A stretch of 64,000 nucleotides of DNA from a virus: positions 1 to 64,000 of the IMG/VR virus record IMGVR_UViG_3300044729_001490, one strand, 5' to 3'. The notes beneath the pieces were generated by a model that was not told where the DNA came from, did not search any database, and saw only the letters and a list, made by a program, of their open reading frames with translations. The translations under genes were made by a program, and so were the position numbers. Positions 32,114 to 40,151 of the stretch are shown piece after piece (positions within the stretch are counted from its first letter, which is position 1; every line of letters begins with the position of its first letter).

Positions 32114-32893
32114 ATGAGTGAGAGTCTAAATTTGTACCAGCGTATCAACAAAGTCATGGAGAGCATGGGAGCCATCGGCAAAGGTGGTCGTGTTGATTAC
32201 GGGGAAAAGTACGCTTTTCATCGCATCGATGACATCGACGACAAGTTGCGTGTCGCGTTGATTGAGCATGGTGTGGTTTGCACCGTAACGGAAATCACCG
32301 ACAGGAAGCTGGAGTACTTTGTCGAAAAAGACAGGTACGGCAAGGACCGTGGTGCGTGGTACGCAGAGTGTGCAATCACCATTGAGTTGGTGAACGTAGA
32401 CAGACCAGACGAACGAACCAAGATTGTTGGTTGGGGGCAAGGGCTCGACTACAGCGACAAGGCGACTGGTAAAGCGGTTAGCTACGCCTCGAAGTCAGCC
32501 TACTTATCAGCTTTCCACCTGCGAGGTCAGCCAGACAACGAGCATGACAATATTGTCAAGCCAGGCAAGGATGTCAACACCACCGCTGTTGTTACTCCTG
32601 CCGTGGAGTACGACGACCTAGACGAGGCTTCGCAAGGATGGGTGAATGCAATCAATCAGTCGGACGACGCTGAAAAGCTAGCTGAGCTTGGTATTGATTG
32701 GCGAAAAGAGGCAAAGAATGTGCAGAGCGCAACATTGCCTTACTATTGCGACATGTGGAAGAAGTTTCTGAATAAGGCTTCCACTAAGCAAGAACTGCAC
32801 TCGCTAGGTCTTATCCTAGCGAAAGAAGCGAAGAGTGTTGGCGATGGAGTTCGCCCGTTCTATAAAGCCAAGGCAGCTACATTGAGTGAGTAA
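32114..32893 (+). CDS. erf: ERF-family single-strand annealing protein
   Basis: A 259-residue protein; ATG at 32114 is favoured by GGAG at 32103-32106 over an upstream ATG. The N-terminal half holds the ERF signature: GGRVDYGEKYAFHRIDDIDD, then LRVALIEHGV and GWGQGLDYSDKATGKAVSYA. The C-terminus is a helical Lys/Glu region that may bind partners. It works with the upstream nuclease to anneal homologous strands. A palindrome copy follows its stop by 16 nt. Confidence in the family is high by motif. Confidence 0.85.
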   Translation: MSESLNLYQRINKVMESMGAIGKGGRVDYGEKYAFHRIDDIDDKLRVALIEHGVVCTVTEITDRKLEYFVEKDRYGKDRGAWYAECAITIELVNVDRPDERTKIVGWGQGLDYSDKATGKAVSYASKSAYLSAFHLRGQPDNEHDNIVKPGKDVNTTAVVTPAVEYDDLDEASQGWVNAINQSDDAEKLAELGIDWRKEAKNVQSATLPYYCDMWKKFLNKASTKQELHSLGLILAKEAKSVGDGVRPFYKAKAATLSE

Positions 32894-32908
32894 TTTTGTG
32901 ACCAATTT

Positions 32909-32925
32909 TGTGACAGCGTGTCACA
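32909..32925. repeat. Dispersed palindrome, copy 5
   Basis: TGTGACAGCGTGTCACA with GCG centre. An additional half-site TTTTGTGACC lies just upstream at 32893-32902. The copy is 34 nt before the ATG at 32960. Confidence 0.85.
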
Positions 32926-32959
32926 GATTTTGACCTTTAAAGTTTTTAGGAGATTTGAA

Positions 32960-33241
32960 ATGAGTGAAGTGGCTACAAGCGAAGTTGTTATTGAGAAGAC
33001 CGAAGACCCGATGATGGAAGAGATTCGGTCGCAGTTGAGAATTAGTTCAGCTGTGCGTGAGTACCTGCGTGCAGTGGAGCAATTCGAGACTGCAAGCAAG
33101 GAGTTCCACGATAGCTGCAAGGCTGTTCGTGAGAGCATTAAACCAGACTCGAGGTTCGTCCTGCGTAGTGGCTACAAGCATTACTTGGTGACGAGTGATG
33201 GCGGAAACAATTTCAACGTAGAGTCGATTGAGATTATCTAG
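32960..33241 (+). CDS. Hypothetical protein in recombination operon
   Basis: A 93-residue acidic helical protein. ATG at 32960 has AGGAG (32948-32952) at proper spacing; an in-frame ATG at 32918 is rejected because it overlaps the palindrome. Helices (EEIRSQLRISSAVREYLRAVEQFETASKEFHDSCKAVRES) precede a short beta-strand segment (RFVLRSGYKHYLVTSDGG). No family is recognised. Its place after ERF suggests an accessory DNA-metabolism role. Confidence 0.55.
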   Translation: MSEVATSEVVIEKTEDPMMEEIRSQLRISSAVREYLRAVEQFETASKEFHDSCKAVRESIKPDSRFVLRSGYKHYLVTSDGGNNFNVESIEII

Positions 33242-33270
33242 TCAGCATAACTTTTTTATAGAGAGCTATT

Positions 33271-33528
33271 ATGTCAGAAGAAAAAAAGGCAGTCGTTCAC
33301 GATAATGAACTGGCTGCAATTAAGGATAGTCGCAAGCGGGACATGTTGTTGTTCGCAGTAACGAAAGACGATTGCGATATGTGGATTGTTGCGGTGAGCG
33401 ACCATCAAGCGAAGTTGGCGTTAATCGACCGCATTTACCCAATGGAGAAGTGCAGCAAGAAAGACAGGGACTCGCGGTACTTGGGTCTGCTTGAGACTGC
33501 TGCCGAGAAAGTCGCGACGGACAGTTGA
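33271..33528 (+). CDS. Hypothetical protein
   Basis: An 85-residue protein with AGAG before its ATG. It is charged (MSEEKKAVVHDNEL) with a compact beta/alpha pattern (RDMLLFAVTKDDCDMWIVAVSD then AKLALIDRIY). No recognised family. It is part of the plus-strand run following ERF. Confidence 0.5.
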   Translation: MSEEKKAVVHDNELAAIKDSRKRDMLLFAVTKDDCDMWIVAVSDHQAKLALIDRIYPMEKCSKKDRDSRYLGLLETAAEKVATDS

Positions 33529-33538
33529 GAGTTTGATA

Positions 33539-33703
33539 ATGAAAATCGATAAGCAAGTCTGGGAAGCTATTCGTAAGTACCCAGACGCATATGACGAGGG
33601 GATGCAGGCTGCGATTGACGGTAAAGACGCAACAGCGTGCAAGTACCCGAATGATTTACCGCAAAGGTGGGCGTGGCGTGCAGGGTTTCTTGGCGTTTGT
33701 TAG
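33539..33703 (+). CDS. RMF-like small protein
   Basis: A 54-residue protein starting at ATG 33539, 11 bp after the previous stop. A longer frame starting at 33491 lies inside the previous gene and is rejected. The pattern Y..GMQAAIDGKDATACKYP....W..GFLG matches the short conserved core of ribosome-modulation-factor-like proteins in phages (helix, Gly, Cys-x-Tyr-Pro, Trp-Gly end). Function as a translation modifier is possible; binding to ribosomes is not shown by sequence alone. Confidence 0.45.
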   Translation: MKIDKQVWEAIRKYPDAYDEGMQAAIDGKDATACKYPNDLPQRWAWRAGFLGVC

Positions 33704-33718
33704 TAAGGAATGAGAGCT

Positions 33719-34471
33719 ATGGTGAAGAAAGAGTTTAACGGCAAGATTCGAGTCGACAGTCGCATTGAGGCGTTGATTCCTCCTCTCGAAAAAGAGCAAT
33801 TAAGGACTCTCGAAGACTCCATCTTGGCGGAAGGAGGCTCGCATAGTCCTCTTTGGTTATGGGGCGATTTGCTTGTAGACGGTCACCATCGTTACAGGCT
33901 ATGCAAGAAACACAAGCTGCCGTTCGAAGTGGTGCAAGTGTATGAAGATGCTGAAACGCTTGAAGAGGTTGAGTACCGCATTAAGCGTGACGCAATCGGA
34001 CAGAGAAATCTTACTCTAGGTGCTCAGTCGAAGTTTCGCGCTGAGATGGTCGCGTATCACATCAAGAGCGGTTCGAAAAAGAGAGCTGCCGTCAAGACGG
34101 TTGCTGACGAATCAGAGGTGTCTATTCGCAAAGTGTACCGAGACGTTGAGCGAGCTGAACTGGTAGCAACGATTGACGATGAGGTAAAGCCTGTCACGGC
34201 AAACATGTCTACTCCAGCGGTCAAGAAACTCGCCAGCTTGCCTAAGCCTAAGCAGAAAGCAGCTGCGGAGCGTGCTGGTGGTGACGGCAAGAAGCTCGAG
34301 AAAGAGGTCAAGAAGGATACTCCTGCAGAAGCTGCTGCGAAGGTGAAGAGCATTGCGCACCAGCATCGAGACAAGTTGGTTCGCGCTATCGACGATTACC
34401 ACCAGCACAAACCGAACGCTAAGGAACGCGACAGGCTGGTGAAAGTGACACAAAACGTCTCGTTGTGGTGA
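33719..34471 (+). CDS. ParB-like nuclease/DNA-binding protein
   Basis: A 250-residue protein. ATG at 33719 has AAGGAA (33705-33710) at good spacing; the ATG at 33710 lies too close to it. The N-terminal ParB-type fold shows LEKEQLRTLEDSILAEGG and LLVDGHHRYRLC, the arginine-containing loop of that family. A helix-turn-helix follows (ESEVSIRKVYRDVERAELV). The C-terminal half is Lys/Ala-rich with PAEAAAKVKS (nt 34322-34353), the segment copied into 44642-44673. Such phage proteins act as transcription or plasmid-like partition regulators; the target site is unknown. Confidence 0.7.
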   Translation: MVKKEFNGKIRVDSRIEALIPPLEKEQLRTLEDSILAEGGSHSPLWLWGDLLVDGHHRYRLCKKHKLPFEVVQVYEDAETLEEVEYRIKRDAIGQRNLTLGAQSKFRAEMVAYHIKSGSKKRAAVKTVADESEVSIRKVYRDVERAELVATIDDEVKPVTANMSTPAVKKLASLPKPKQKAAAERAGGDGKKLEKEVKKDTPAEAAAKVKSIAHQHRDKLVRAIDDYHQHKPNAKERDRLVKVTQNVSLW

Positions 34472-34478
34472 GGCGAAA

Positions 34479-36053
34479 ATGATTGAACTACCTAAACTCA
34501 GACCATACCAGGAAGCATTAGTGCAAGAGGTTCGCGGAGCTCTCGTAAAGCATCGCAGTGTCATTGTGTGCATGCCTCCAGGTGCTGGTAAGACGAGAAC
34601 GGCGAAGTACATCCTCGGCTTGTACCTTAATCGACCAAAGAGAGAGGGCGAGTCTGGCAAGGCTGCTTTTATGGTTCACCGGCGCGGTTTGGTGGAGAAT
34701 GCAAGCGACTCATGCAACGAGCATCCACGCCTCCCGCATGGTGTCATCATGTCGGGTTGCGATACTGGACCAGGATATGATATCCAGGTGGCTTCGATTG
34801 ACACGAAAAACAGTTGGTACGTTGATGGAGGCAACTACCGAAGCGATTTCACTTATGACTTCCTGGTATTCGACGAGATTCATGCTCACGTAGCTAAGTT
34901 CAGGACATTCCTGAAGGCACACAGCAAGAAGCGAGAAGAGCTAGGTTTGCGACCTGCATTTATCCTCGGGCTGTCTGCAACGCCGCAGCACAAAGAACTG
35001 AACAAAGTCTTTAATCACATTGTGACTGGACCGTCGCCGTCATGGCTCATTGAGAACGGGTTCTTGTCTCCATTTCGATACTTCCAAGCCACCCAGGGCA
35101 AGCTAGGGCTGCTTGTGAAGAAAGGAGATGATTACACCGAGGACAGTGTGGCGGAGGCGATGCAGGGGCTCGCTGGCGATTTGGTGAGAGATTGGAAAAA
35201 ACTGGCAGAAGGACGGGCGACTGTTGGTTTTTTTCCGAGAAGGTCGCATGCGTACGAAGCGATGGAGCTGTTGCGGCAGAACGGAATTGATGCGCATTAC
35301 GTGGACGGCGAGACGAATGATGAAGAACGTCAGTCGTTGTTCAAGAAGCTGAACTCTGGCGAAATTCAATACATTTGCAACGTAGGGGTTATCGAGCGAG
35401 GAACAGACATTCCTCGAGTGGGGTGCGTGCAGCTATGCACTGCTATTGGAAGTGTTGTTCGGTATCGGCAAATGGTTGGTCGAGGCTCGAGAGTGCACCC
35501 AGATGTTCCAGACTGCATCGTGTTGGACCATGCAAATAGCGTCAGGAAACATGGTTTTTTTGAGGATGACATTGCGTGGACGCTGGAGTGGGGCGAGCGA
35601 CCAGCAAAGACGCATGAGCCCAGGGCAACGATTAGCTGCCCATCATGTGGAGCAATTTACAGAGGCGGTAAGTGTCGCGCGTGCGGATACGAGCCAACAG
35701 GAAAAGACAGAAAGTCGCAAGGTCTTGAGTTCGTTGGTGGCGAGCTGAAGGAAGTTACGAAGTCCAACAGAAAGGAACCGAAGAAGTACACCTGCGAACA
35801 GATGATGACAATTGCCTTGTTCAAGGCTGGACATATTGGCGGAACATGGGGTCAGGCGTGGTCTATAGCTAAGAGGATGGCAGAAAAGCAAGGCACGGCG
35901 TTTCGAGTTCCTGCAACGGTCGAAGTGGCAGGTCACAGATACAAAACGATTCCGTACGGTCATCCAGACTGCAAACGAAAGGTTCGAGATACCTACGGAT
36001 TCACTGTCGGTAAGTATAACAAGGAACATAACCCATACAGGACAGGAAGCTAG
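34479..36053 (+). CDS. SF2 DEAD/DEAH-box helicase with zinc ribbon
   Basis: A 524-residue protein starting 7 bp after the ParB-like gene. Motif I is PPGAGKT (residues 33-39), motif II DEIH (132-135), motif III LSATPQ (about 169-174), and motif VI QMVGRGSRVHPD. A CPSC...CRAC zinc ribbon follows the second RecA-like domain, and the C-terminus is basic. The set fits a UvsW/RecG-like or phage replicative accessory helicase. It could unwind replication forks or resolve structures during recombination. No primase or polymerase accompanies it. Confidence 0.85.
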   Translation: MIELPKLRPYQEALVQEVRGALVKHRSVIVCMPPGAGKTRTAKYILGLYLNRPKREGESGKAAFMVHRRGLVENASDSCNEHPRLPHGVIMSGCDTGPGYDIQVASIDTKNSWYVDGGNYRSDFTYDFLVFDEIHAHVAKFRTFLKAHSKKREELGLRPAFILGLSATPQHKELNKVFNHIVTGPSPSWLIENGFLSPFRYFQATQGKLGLLVKKGDDYTEDSVAEAMQGLAGDLVRDWKKLAEGRATVGFFPRRSHAYEAMELLRQNGIDAHYVDGETNDEERQSLFKKLNSGEIQYICNVGVIERGTDIPRVGCVQLCTAIGSVVRYRQMVGRGSRVHPDVPDCIVLDHANSVRKHGFFEDDIAWTLEWGERPAKTHEPRATISCPSCGAIYRGGKCRACGYEPTGKDRKSQGLEFVGGELKEVTKSNRKEPKKYTCEQMMTIALFKAGHIGGTWGQAWSIAKRMAEKQGTAFRVPATVEVAGHRYKTIPYGHPDCKRKVRDTYGFTVGKYNKEHNPYRTGS

Positions 36054-36056
36054 CTA

Positions 36057-36380
36057 ATGGAAATGCCGTTTAAGAAAGTTGACGAGTACGACTTGGCTTG
36101 GGTGCGAGACGCATTGAACGTCATGAGAGTCGAACTCGGGCAGTGGAAGACAACGACTGTTCAGTTAGCCGACAGGTTAGAGGCAGCGGAGAAGTCGCTC
36201 CACGAAGCACGAGTGCAACGACAGCAAGACGTAATCAAGATGGGTTCGTTGTCGGTTGAACGCGACCAGTTCAAGAAGATTTGCAGCGACCAGGAAGAAC
36301 GAATATTGAAGCTGGAGGCATCAATGGACAAGGCGCGAGAATACATTCTCGGGCTAAAGAGGCATGAGGCAGTAACGTAA
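36057..36380 (+). CDS. Short coiled-coil protein, hypothetical
   Basis: A 107-residue, almost entirely helical protein with heptad patterns (VQLADRLEAAEKSLHEARVQ and DQEERILKLEASMDKAREYI). It begins 4 nt after the helicase gene, suggesting coupled translation. No known family. It may be a scaffold or partner of the helicase; this is contextual only. Confidence 0.55.
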   Translation: MEMPFKKVDEYDLAWVRDALNVMRVELGQWKTTTVQLADRLEAAEKSLHEARVQRQQDVIKMGSLSVERDQFKKICSDQEERILKLEASMDKAREYILGLKRHEAVT

Positions 36381-36421
36381 CGTGTTTGTGATTTGACGAA
36401 ACTGTTTTAGGAGAGAGTGAG

Positions 36422-36964
36422 ATGATGATTCAAGACGTTAAGCGTATGGCGTACATGAAAACGAAAAATGTCATGGACCGTGACTATTACGGTACTCCGC
36501 CAGAATTTGTAGACATGGCTCGGTCTGTCATGGGAAACATAGAATTGGATCCTGCTAGCTGCCGAGAGGCTAACGAGCGATTCATTCACGCGAGTCGGTT
36601 TTACGACGAACAAACGGATGGACTGAAGCAGTCGTGGGCTACGTCAGCACTATGGCTGAATCCTCCGTACTCAGGGCGAGGGGCGTATGAGTTTGCGCGT
36701 AAGTTTGCGGATGAAGCGTTAAGCATCACGCAAGCTATAGTGCTAGTGAACTCTGCAACTGGAACAAGGGCATTCCGTTACCTGTTTGATAACTGTGATG
36801 CGATTTGCTTTTGCAGTCGCCGTATTCAGTTCGTCGATCCGTCAGGATTACGTTCGCAAAGCAACAACTCGAAAGAGCAGTTGTTCTTCTACCGTGGGCG
36901 ACGCATAGCACGGTTCATGTCGGTCTTCTGCAACATTGGACGTATCGTAAGGACGAAATCATAA
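36422..36964 (+). CDS. Phage N6-adenine DNA methyltransferase (Dam family)
   Basis: A 180-residue protein preceded by TAGGAGAG. The motif order DYYGTPPEFVDMARSV, LDPASCREAN and ALWLNPPYSGRGAYEFA is the phage DNA N6-adenine methyltransferase family, with NPPY as catalytic motif. It methylates adenine in DNA from S-adenosyl-methionine, probably protecting phage DNA. It overlaps the next gene as TAATG. The ATG at 36425 is an alternative start. Confidence 0.8.
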   Translation: MMIQDVKRMAYMKTKNVMDRDYYGTPPEFVDMARSVMGNIELDPASCREANERFIHASRFYDEQTDGLKQSWATSALWLNPPYSGRGAYEFARKFADEALSITQAIVLVNSATGTRAFRYLFDNCDAICFCSRRIQFVDPSGLRSQSNNSKEQLFFYRGRRIARFMSVFCNIGRIVRTKS

Positions 36965-37500
36965 TGCCAGGGGGAAAAACAGCTGGCGAGTCTGGTAAAG
37001 CTGGCGAAGACATTATAGGAATCCAGCTTGCAGCGCTTGGATTTTATATTTACCCAAAATGGGCGATATGGCGAAAAGCTAAAAAGAAAAGTCTTTTTGC
37101 TATGCCGAAAAAATATGCCGTACACCAAATGCGGTATGAAAGCATTTACCGTCCAAACACAAACTGCCAAATGGACTGGGGGTGTTTTATTGAGGATGTT
37201 TTGGTTTTGCATATAGAATCAAAAGTTCAAACAGGCCAAGGCAGTGCAGCTGCAAAGTCGGTCGCTTCCGTGTATGAGCTTGAGGATCAAATTACTCGCG
37301 GCAAGTGCCCAGAGGCTTATCTGATTATTCCACATGTAGATATCCTAAATACCTTGCCTAATTGCGATGCAGACTACTTCCGCTGGGCTGAGAGGCTGGT
37401 GCGAAAATCAACACTGCCTGTTGCTTGCGGAGACGTAGGTGCTTGCGGAGCGTATCTGGTCAAAAGGTTTCGGACGACCAAAAGGATTATTGAAGTATGA
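36964..37500 (+). CDS. PD-(D/E)XK nuclease, candidate type II restriction enzyme
   Basis: A 178-residue protein; ATG 36964 overlaps the Dam stop (TAATG). An internal segment QMDWGCFIED...HIESKVQTGQGS gives D71, then E85-x-K87, the PD-(D/E)XK pattern, followed by GQGSAAAKSVASVYELEDQ, the acceptor-like helix that many restriction nucleases use. The upstream part is basic (WAIWRKAKKK). It lies between two methyltransferase genes with 1- and 4-bp overlaps, so it reads as the nuclease of a restriction-modification set or a phage homing-like nuclease. The target site is unknown. Confidence 0.6.
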   Translation: MPGGKTAGESGKAGEDIIGIQLAALGFYIYPKWAIWRKAKKKSLFAMPKKYAVHQMRYESIYRPNTNCQMDWGCFIEDVLVLHIESKVQTGQGSAAAKSVASVYELEDQITRGKCPEAYLIIPHVDILNTLPNCDADYFRWAERLVRKSTLPVACGDVGACGAYLVKRFRTTKRIIEV

Positions 37501-38264
37501 AGCTAATTCATGGAAGTTCTCTTACTGTTAGTGTTCCTCAATTTGACCACATTGTTACTTCGCCGCCGTACTACAAACTGCGAAAGTACGGTGGAAAAGG
37601 AGAGCTTGGTTGGGAACCCAGCGAGCAGGAGTACATCGATAACTTGGTTCAGGTGTTTACGCGATTATGGAAACAGCAACCAGAGGAAGGGACGTTGTGG
37701 ATAAACATAGGCGATAAGCACGATAAAGGCAGGCTGATGGGTTTGCCTTGGAGGTTGGCTATAGCGTTGATGCCACTCTATACATTGCATTCCGACAATA
37801 TTTGGCACAAGCGCAGAATCATGCCGCAATCAGCGAAGACGCGATTTACTTGCGACCATGAGTATGTGTTTTTGTTTAGCAAGTCGTCGAAAGGATACAC
37901 TTTTAACCATGAAGCAGTCATGCAAAAATCCCTATGGGCGCATGACCGCAGAGCAGGAAAAGGAGCGCATCGATACAGGCAAAAGAGGGAGCGAGATGGT
38001 TTAGGTCATACGGCTCCAGTGGTAATTAACGAGAAGCGATTGTGTCGTACTGTCTGGAATGATATTTCGACTAGCCAGGAAGATAAAAACCATTCTGCGA
38101 CCTTTCCTGTGGCTATACCAGAAAGGTGCATATTGGCTGGAAGTAATCCTGGCGACACAATCCTCGACCCCTTTTGCGGCACTTGCACTACTGGCGTGGC
38201 AGCGGAAAAGCATGGACGCAAGTTCGTAGGAATCGATACCAATAAGGAGTTTTTCCCAAAATGA
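37497..38264 (+). CDS. DNA methyltransferase (N4-cytosine/N6-adenine, beta class)
   Basis: A 255-residue protein. The catalytic motif TSPPYY (21-26) comes first, then a target-recognition region, then the S-adenosylmethionine motif DPFCGTCTTGVAA at the C-terminus, an order of the beta class. SPPY suggests N4-cytosine or N6-adenine methylation. It shares ATGA overlaps with the nuclease upstream and the RuvC-like gene downstream, so the four genes are co-translated. It may protect the site cut by the preceding nuclease. Confidence 0.85.
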   Translation: MKLIHGSSLTVSVPQFDHIVTSPPYYKLRKYGGKGELGWEPSEQEYIDNLVQVFTRLWKQQPEEGTLWINIGDKHDKGRLMGLPWRLAIALMPLYTLHSDNIWHKRRIMPQSAKTRFTCDHEYVFLFSKSSKGYTFNHEAVMQKSLWAHDRRAGKGAHRYRQKRERDGLGHTAPVVINEKRLCRTVWNDISTSQEDKNHSATFPVAIPERCILAGSNPGDTILDPFCGTCTTGVAAEKHGRKFVGIDTNKEFFPK

Positions 38265-38728
38265 GTTCCATCATCATCGGCATCGATCCATCGCCTCTCT
38301 TGCAAGCGTGCGTCTTGTTTGACGTAACAGAGAAGCGTGTCGTATCGGTAGGCACGTTCAAAGCGGACGATTTGCCTGATGCGTTATTCAAGCAAAAGGT
38401 TGCCATCGAATGGATTGAGTCGTACGGCATGGCAGTCGGGCAAGAAGTGTTTCGGACTGTGTTTCAAATTGGACGCATGCAGCAACAACTTGGAGTTGTT
38501 CGTCTGATTCCAAGGCGAGATGTAAAGCTAACGCTATGCGGTTTAGCTCGAGCGAAGGACACCAACATTCGCCAAGCGTTGATAGACGCGATTGGAGAGG
38601 TTGGCACGAAGAAGAATCCAGGACCGCTTTACGGCGTTTCTGGGCATTACTGGGCAGCGTTAGGCGTTGCTTACACGGCAAGTCGGTGTGAGCCGACGGA
38701 ACATGAAGCGTTTTTTCACGTAGAGTAA
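38261..38728 (+). CDS. RuvC-like Holliday-junction resolvase
   Basis: A 155-residue protein. The start GIDPSP supplies the first catalytic Asp (D9). An Glu-rich helix IEWIESYGMAVGQEVFRTV holds the second acidic position, and the end has the phage-RuvC tail (NIRQALIDAIG, GTKKNPGPLYGVSGHYWAALGVAY). The usual final catalytic Asp is not evident in this tail. It should resolve recombination or branched packaging intermediates. A symmetrical palindrome begins at its stop codon. Confidence 0.75.
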   Translation: MSSIIIGIDPSPLLQACVLFDVTEKRVVSVGTFKADDLPDALFKQKVAIEWIESYGMAVGQEVFRTVFQIGRMQQQLGVVRLIPRRDVKLTLCGLARAKDTNIRQALIDAIGEVGTKKNPGPLYGVSGHYWAALGVAYTASRCEPTEHEAFFHVE

Positions 38729-38752
38729 TTCTGTGACAGCGTGTCACAGAAT
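38728..38752. repeat. Dispersed palindrome, copy 6
   Basis: A 25-nt perfect palindrome with 11-nt arms and GCG centre. It overlaps the last base of the resolvase gene. The extended symmetry (ATTCT flank on both sides) is longer than needed for a stem of the core alone. Confidence 0.9.
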
Positions 38753-38780
38753 GTAGGTTTACTTAAAGAGGAGTTTGACA

Positions 38781-39035
38781 GTGACAGGATTTGAACAAAG
38801 AGATAACAACGGAGTTCTTTTCAAAAACGATAAGAAGACGAGCGATAAACACCCAGACTACAAAGGCAATGCGATGGTCAACGGCGAGGAGTTCTGGCTC
38901 AGCGCGTGGATTAAGGACGGCAAGAACGGTAAGTTCATGAGCATCGCACTTCAGCCAAAGGAGGAATCCAGCGGGGAAAAAAGCAAACCCTCCAGGGGTA
39001 GTGCTGGAGTCGATGAATCGGAAATGCCATTCTGA
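38781..39035 (+). CDS. SSB-like protein with acidic C-terminal tip
   Basis: An 84-residue protein with a GTG start at 38781 behind AGAGGAG (38768-38773). It has the short DUF736-like beta arrangement (FEQRDNNGVLFKNDKKTSD, WLSAWIKDGKNGKFMSIAL) and ends GVDESEMPF, like the acidic protein-interaction tip of single-strand DNA-binding proteins. This suggests ssDNA binding or recruitment of partners in recombination. It is shorter than a standard SSB, so identity is inferred from the tip. Confidence 0.5.
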   Translation: MTGFEQRDNNGVLFKNDKKTSDKHPDYKGNAMVNGEEFWLSAWIKDGKNGKFMSIALQPKEESSGEKSKPSRGSAGVDESEMPF

Positions 39036-39036
39036 T

Positions 39037-39192
39037 GTGACCGTCCGTTGCCAGTGTGCAAGGGATAGGTCGCTGTGGGTTGACGAGCCAGACAGGAAGC
39101 GAGCCGATTGGATTCGAACAGTGTGTGGCGTGTGTGGCAGATGGTTAGGTTATCGTCCGAAGGGTAGAGATTATGAAGAAAATGAGCGATAA
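39037..39192 (+). CDS. Small zinc-ribbon protein
   Basis: A 51-residue protein. A GTG at 39037 just after the SSB-like stop is used (upstream in-frame ATG at 39013 would overlap that gene). Pairs RCQCARDR and VCGVCGRW form a CxC...CxxC zinc site. It overlaps the next gene by 20 nt. Its start is uncertain. Its role is unknown; a small DNA-binding adaptor is plausible. Confidence 0.4.
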   Translation: MTVRCQCARDRSLWVDEPDRKRADWIRTVCGVCGRWLGYRPKGRDYEENER

Positions 39193-39730
39193 GGCACGGA
39201 AGCGATATCAGGAAGCAAAACCTGTTCGTGATGCGTTGCGTGCTGAAGTTGGGCGATGCGAGATAACTGGAGCCACTGGCGTTCCTCTTGATGTGCATGA
39301 AATATGCCGGGGAGTGAACAGAAGTAAAGCACTAGACAAGCGGTTTGCGCTGCTTGTTGTGTGCCGTCTAGCTCACGAAGAGTTGGGCTCTGCGAGCAAG
39401 TGGCCTGAAGCTCGGCAGTTGGCGTGGCTTGCTGAGCGAAGACTGTATGATTTTGATTTGAAGGCATATCTGGAACTAACGAGCCCCAGAGCGCCAAACA
39501 GGATAACTTTAGAGGAGGTAGTAGAGCACATGAGTGATGAGCTGTTCAAAGTGGAAGAGGTGGCTGTTCGTCTTCGCGTGAACAGACGGACGGCACAAAG
39601 CTGGATAGACTCTAAGGAACTGCCAGCAATTGACGTCAGACCAGACGGTGCGCAACGTGCCATGTGGAGAGTCAAGCCAGAGGACTTGTTGCGATTTGTC
39701 CAAGACCGTAAGTCCAAGGAGTCGCTGTAG
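39173..39730 (+). CDS. HNH-like domain fused to excisionase-type HTH
   Basis: A 185-residue protein. Residues about 28-70 resemble a degenerate HNH motif (RCEITGATGVPLDVHEICRG...LLVVCRLAHEEL) in which the usual zinc Cys pairs are incomplete. Residues about 125-185 are an excisionase/MerR-like helix-turn-helix (DELFKVEEVAVRLRVNRRTAQSW, then DGAQRAMWRVKPEDLLRFV). It could bind DNA as a recombination or repression factor, with a nuclease domain decayed or specialised. Fusion of these two parts is unusual. Confidence 0.55.
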   Translation: MKKMSDKARKRYQEAKPVRDALRAEVGRCEITGATGVPLDVHEICRGVNRSKALDKRFALLVVCRLAHEELGSASKWPEARQLAWLAERRLYDFDLKAYLELTSPRAPNRITLEEVVEHMSDELFKVEEVAVRLRVNRRTAQSWIDSKELPAIDVRPDGAQRAMWRVKPEDLLRFVQDRKSKESL

Positions 39731-39996
39731 TGATTGCGTATATTGAAACAAAGATAACTAGGATGTTTGATGAAATGCCGTCAGGTGGCAGGTTTAACGA
39801 GACAACAACAACCTACGATACTATTGATTGCTGCGATGCATTCGATGCTGAACAAGAGGTTCGGAGGCGAAAAAGCAATTTAGCCGACAAGTATACCGAC
39901 AAGTTTGTTTGGTTTGATGTAAAGCGTATTTCTCTAGACGAGTTTGAGCTTGCTTGTGTGAAGGACGAAGCGTTTGAAAGAAAGTTTGCAATATGA
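39730..39996 (+). CDS. Hypothetical protein
   Basis: An 88-residue acidic protein with a GTG start sharing a base with the upstream TAG stop. It is rich in Asp, Glu and Lys (FDAEQEVRRRKSNLADKY, WFDVKRISLDEFELACVKDE) and is probably soluble. It overlaps the next small gene by ATGA. No family is recognised. Confidence 0.5.
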   Translation: MIAYIETKITRMFDEMPSGGRFNETTTTYDTIDCCDAFDAEQEVRRRKSNLADKYTDKFVWFDVKRISLDEFELACVKDEAFERKFAI

Positions 39997-40151
39997 ATTC
40001 AAATCAAGGCTGCATTGGAGCTTTGTGTATGCTTGCTTTGCTGTTTTTCGCAATGACAGCATGGAGTTTGTGGCACATGGCAGGACTTTACGACCGCATT
40101 AACACATTAGAAGAGAAAGCTACCAGGATTGAAAATGGACAAAACAACTGA
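39993..40151 (+). CDS. Small single-span membrane protein
   Basis: A 52-residue protein missed by larger-ORF searches. It begins MNSNQGCIGALCMLALLFF and has one transmembrane helix up to SLWHMAGLY, followed by a charged tail (DRINTLEEKATRIENG). The start overlaps the upstream stop as ATGA and the end overlaps the next gene by 17 nt. Small membrane proteins of this sort can be holin-like or superinfection factors in phages, but nothing shows which. Confidence 0.45.
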   Translation: MNSNQGCIGALCMLALLFFAMTAWSLWHMAGLYDRINTLEEKATRIENGQNN

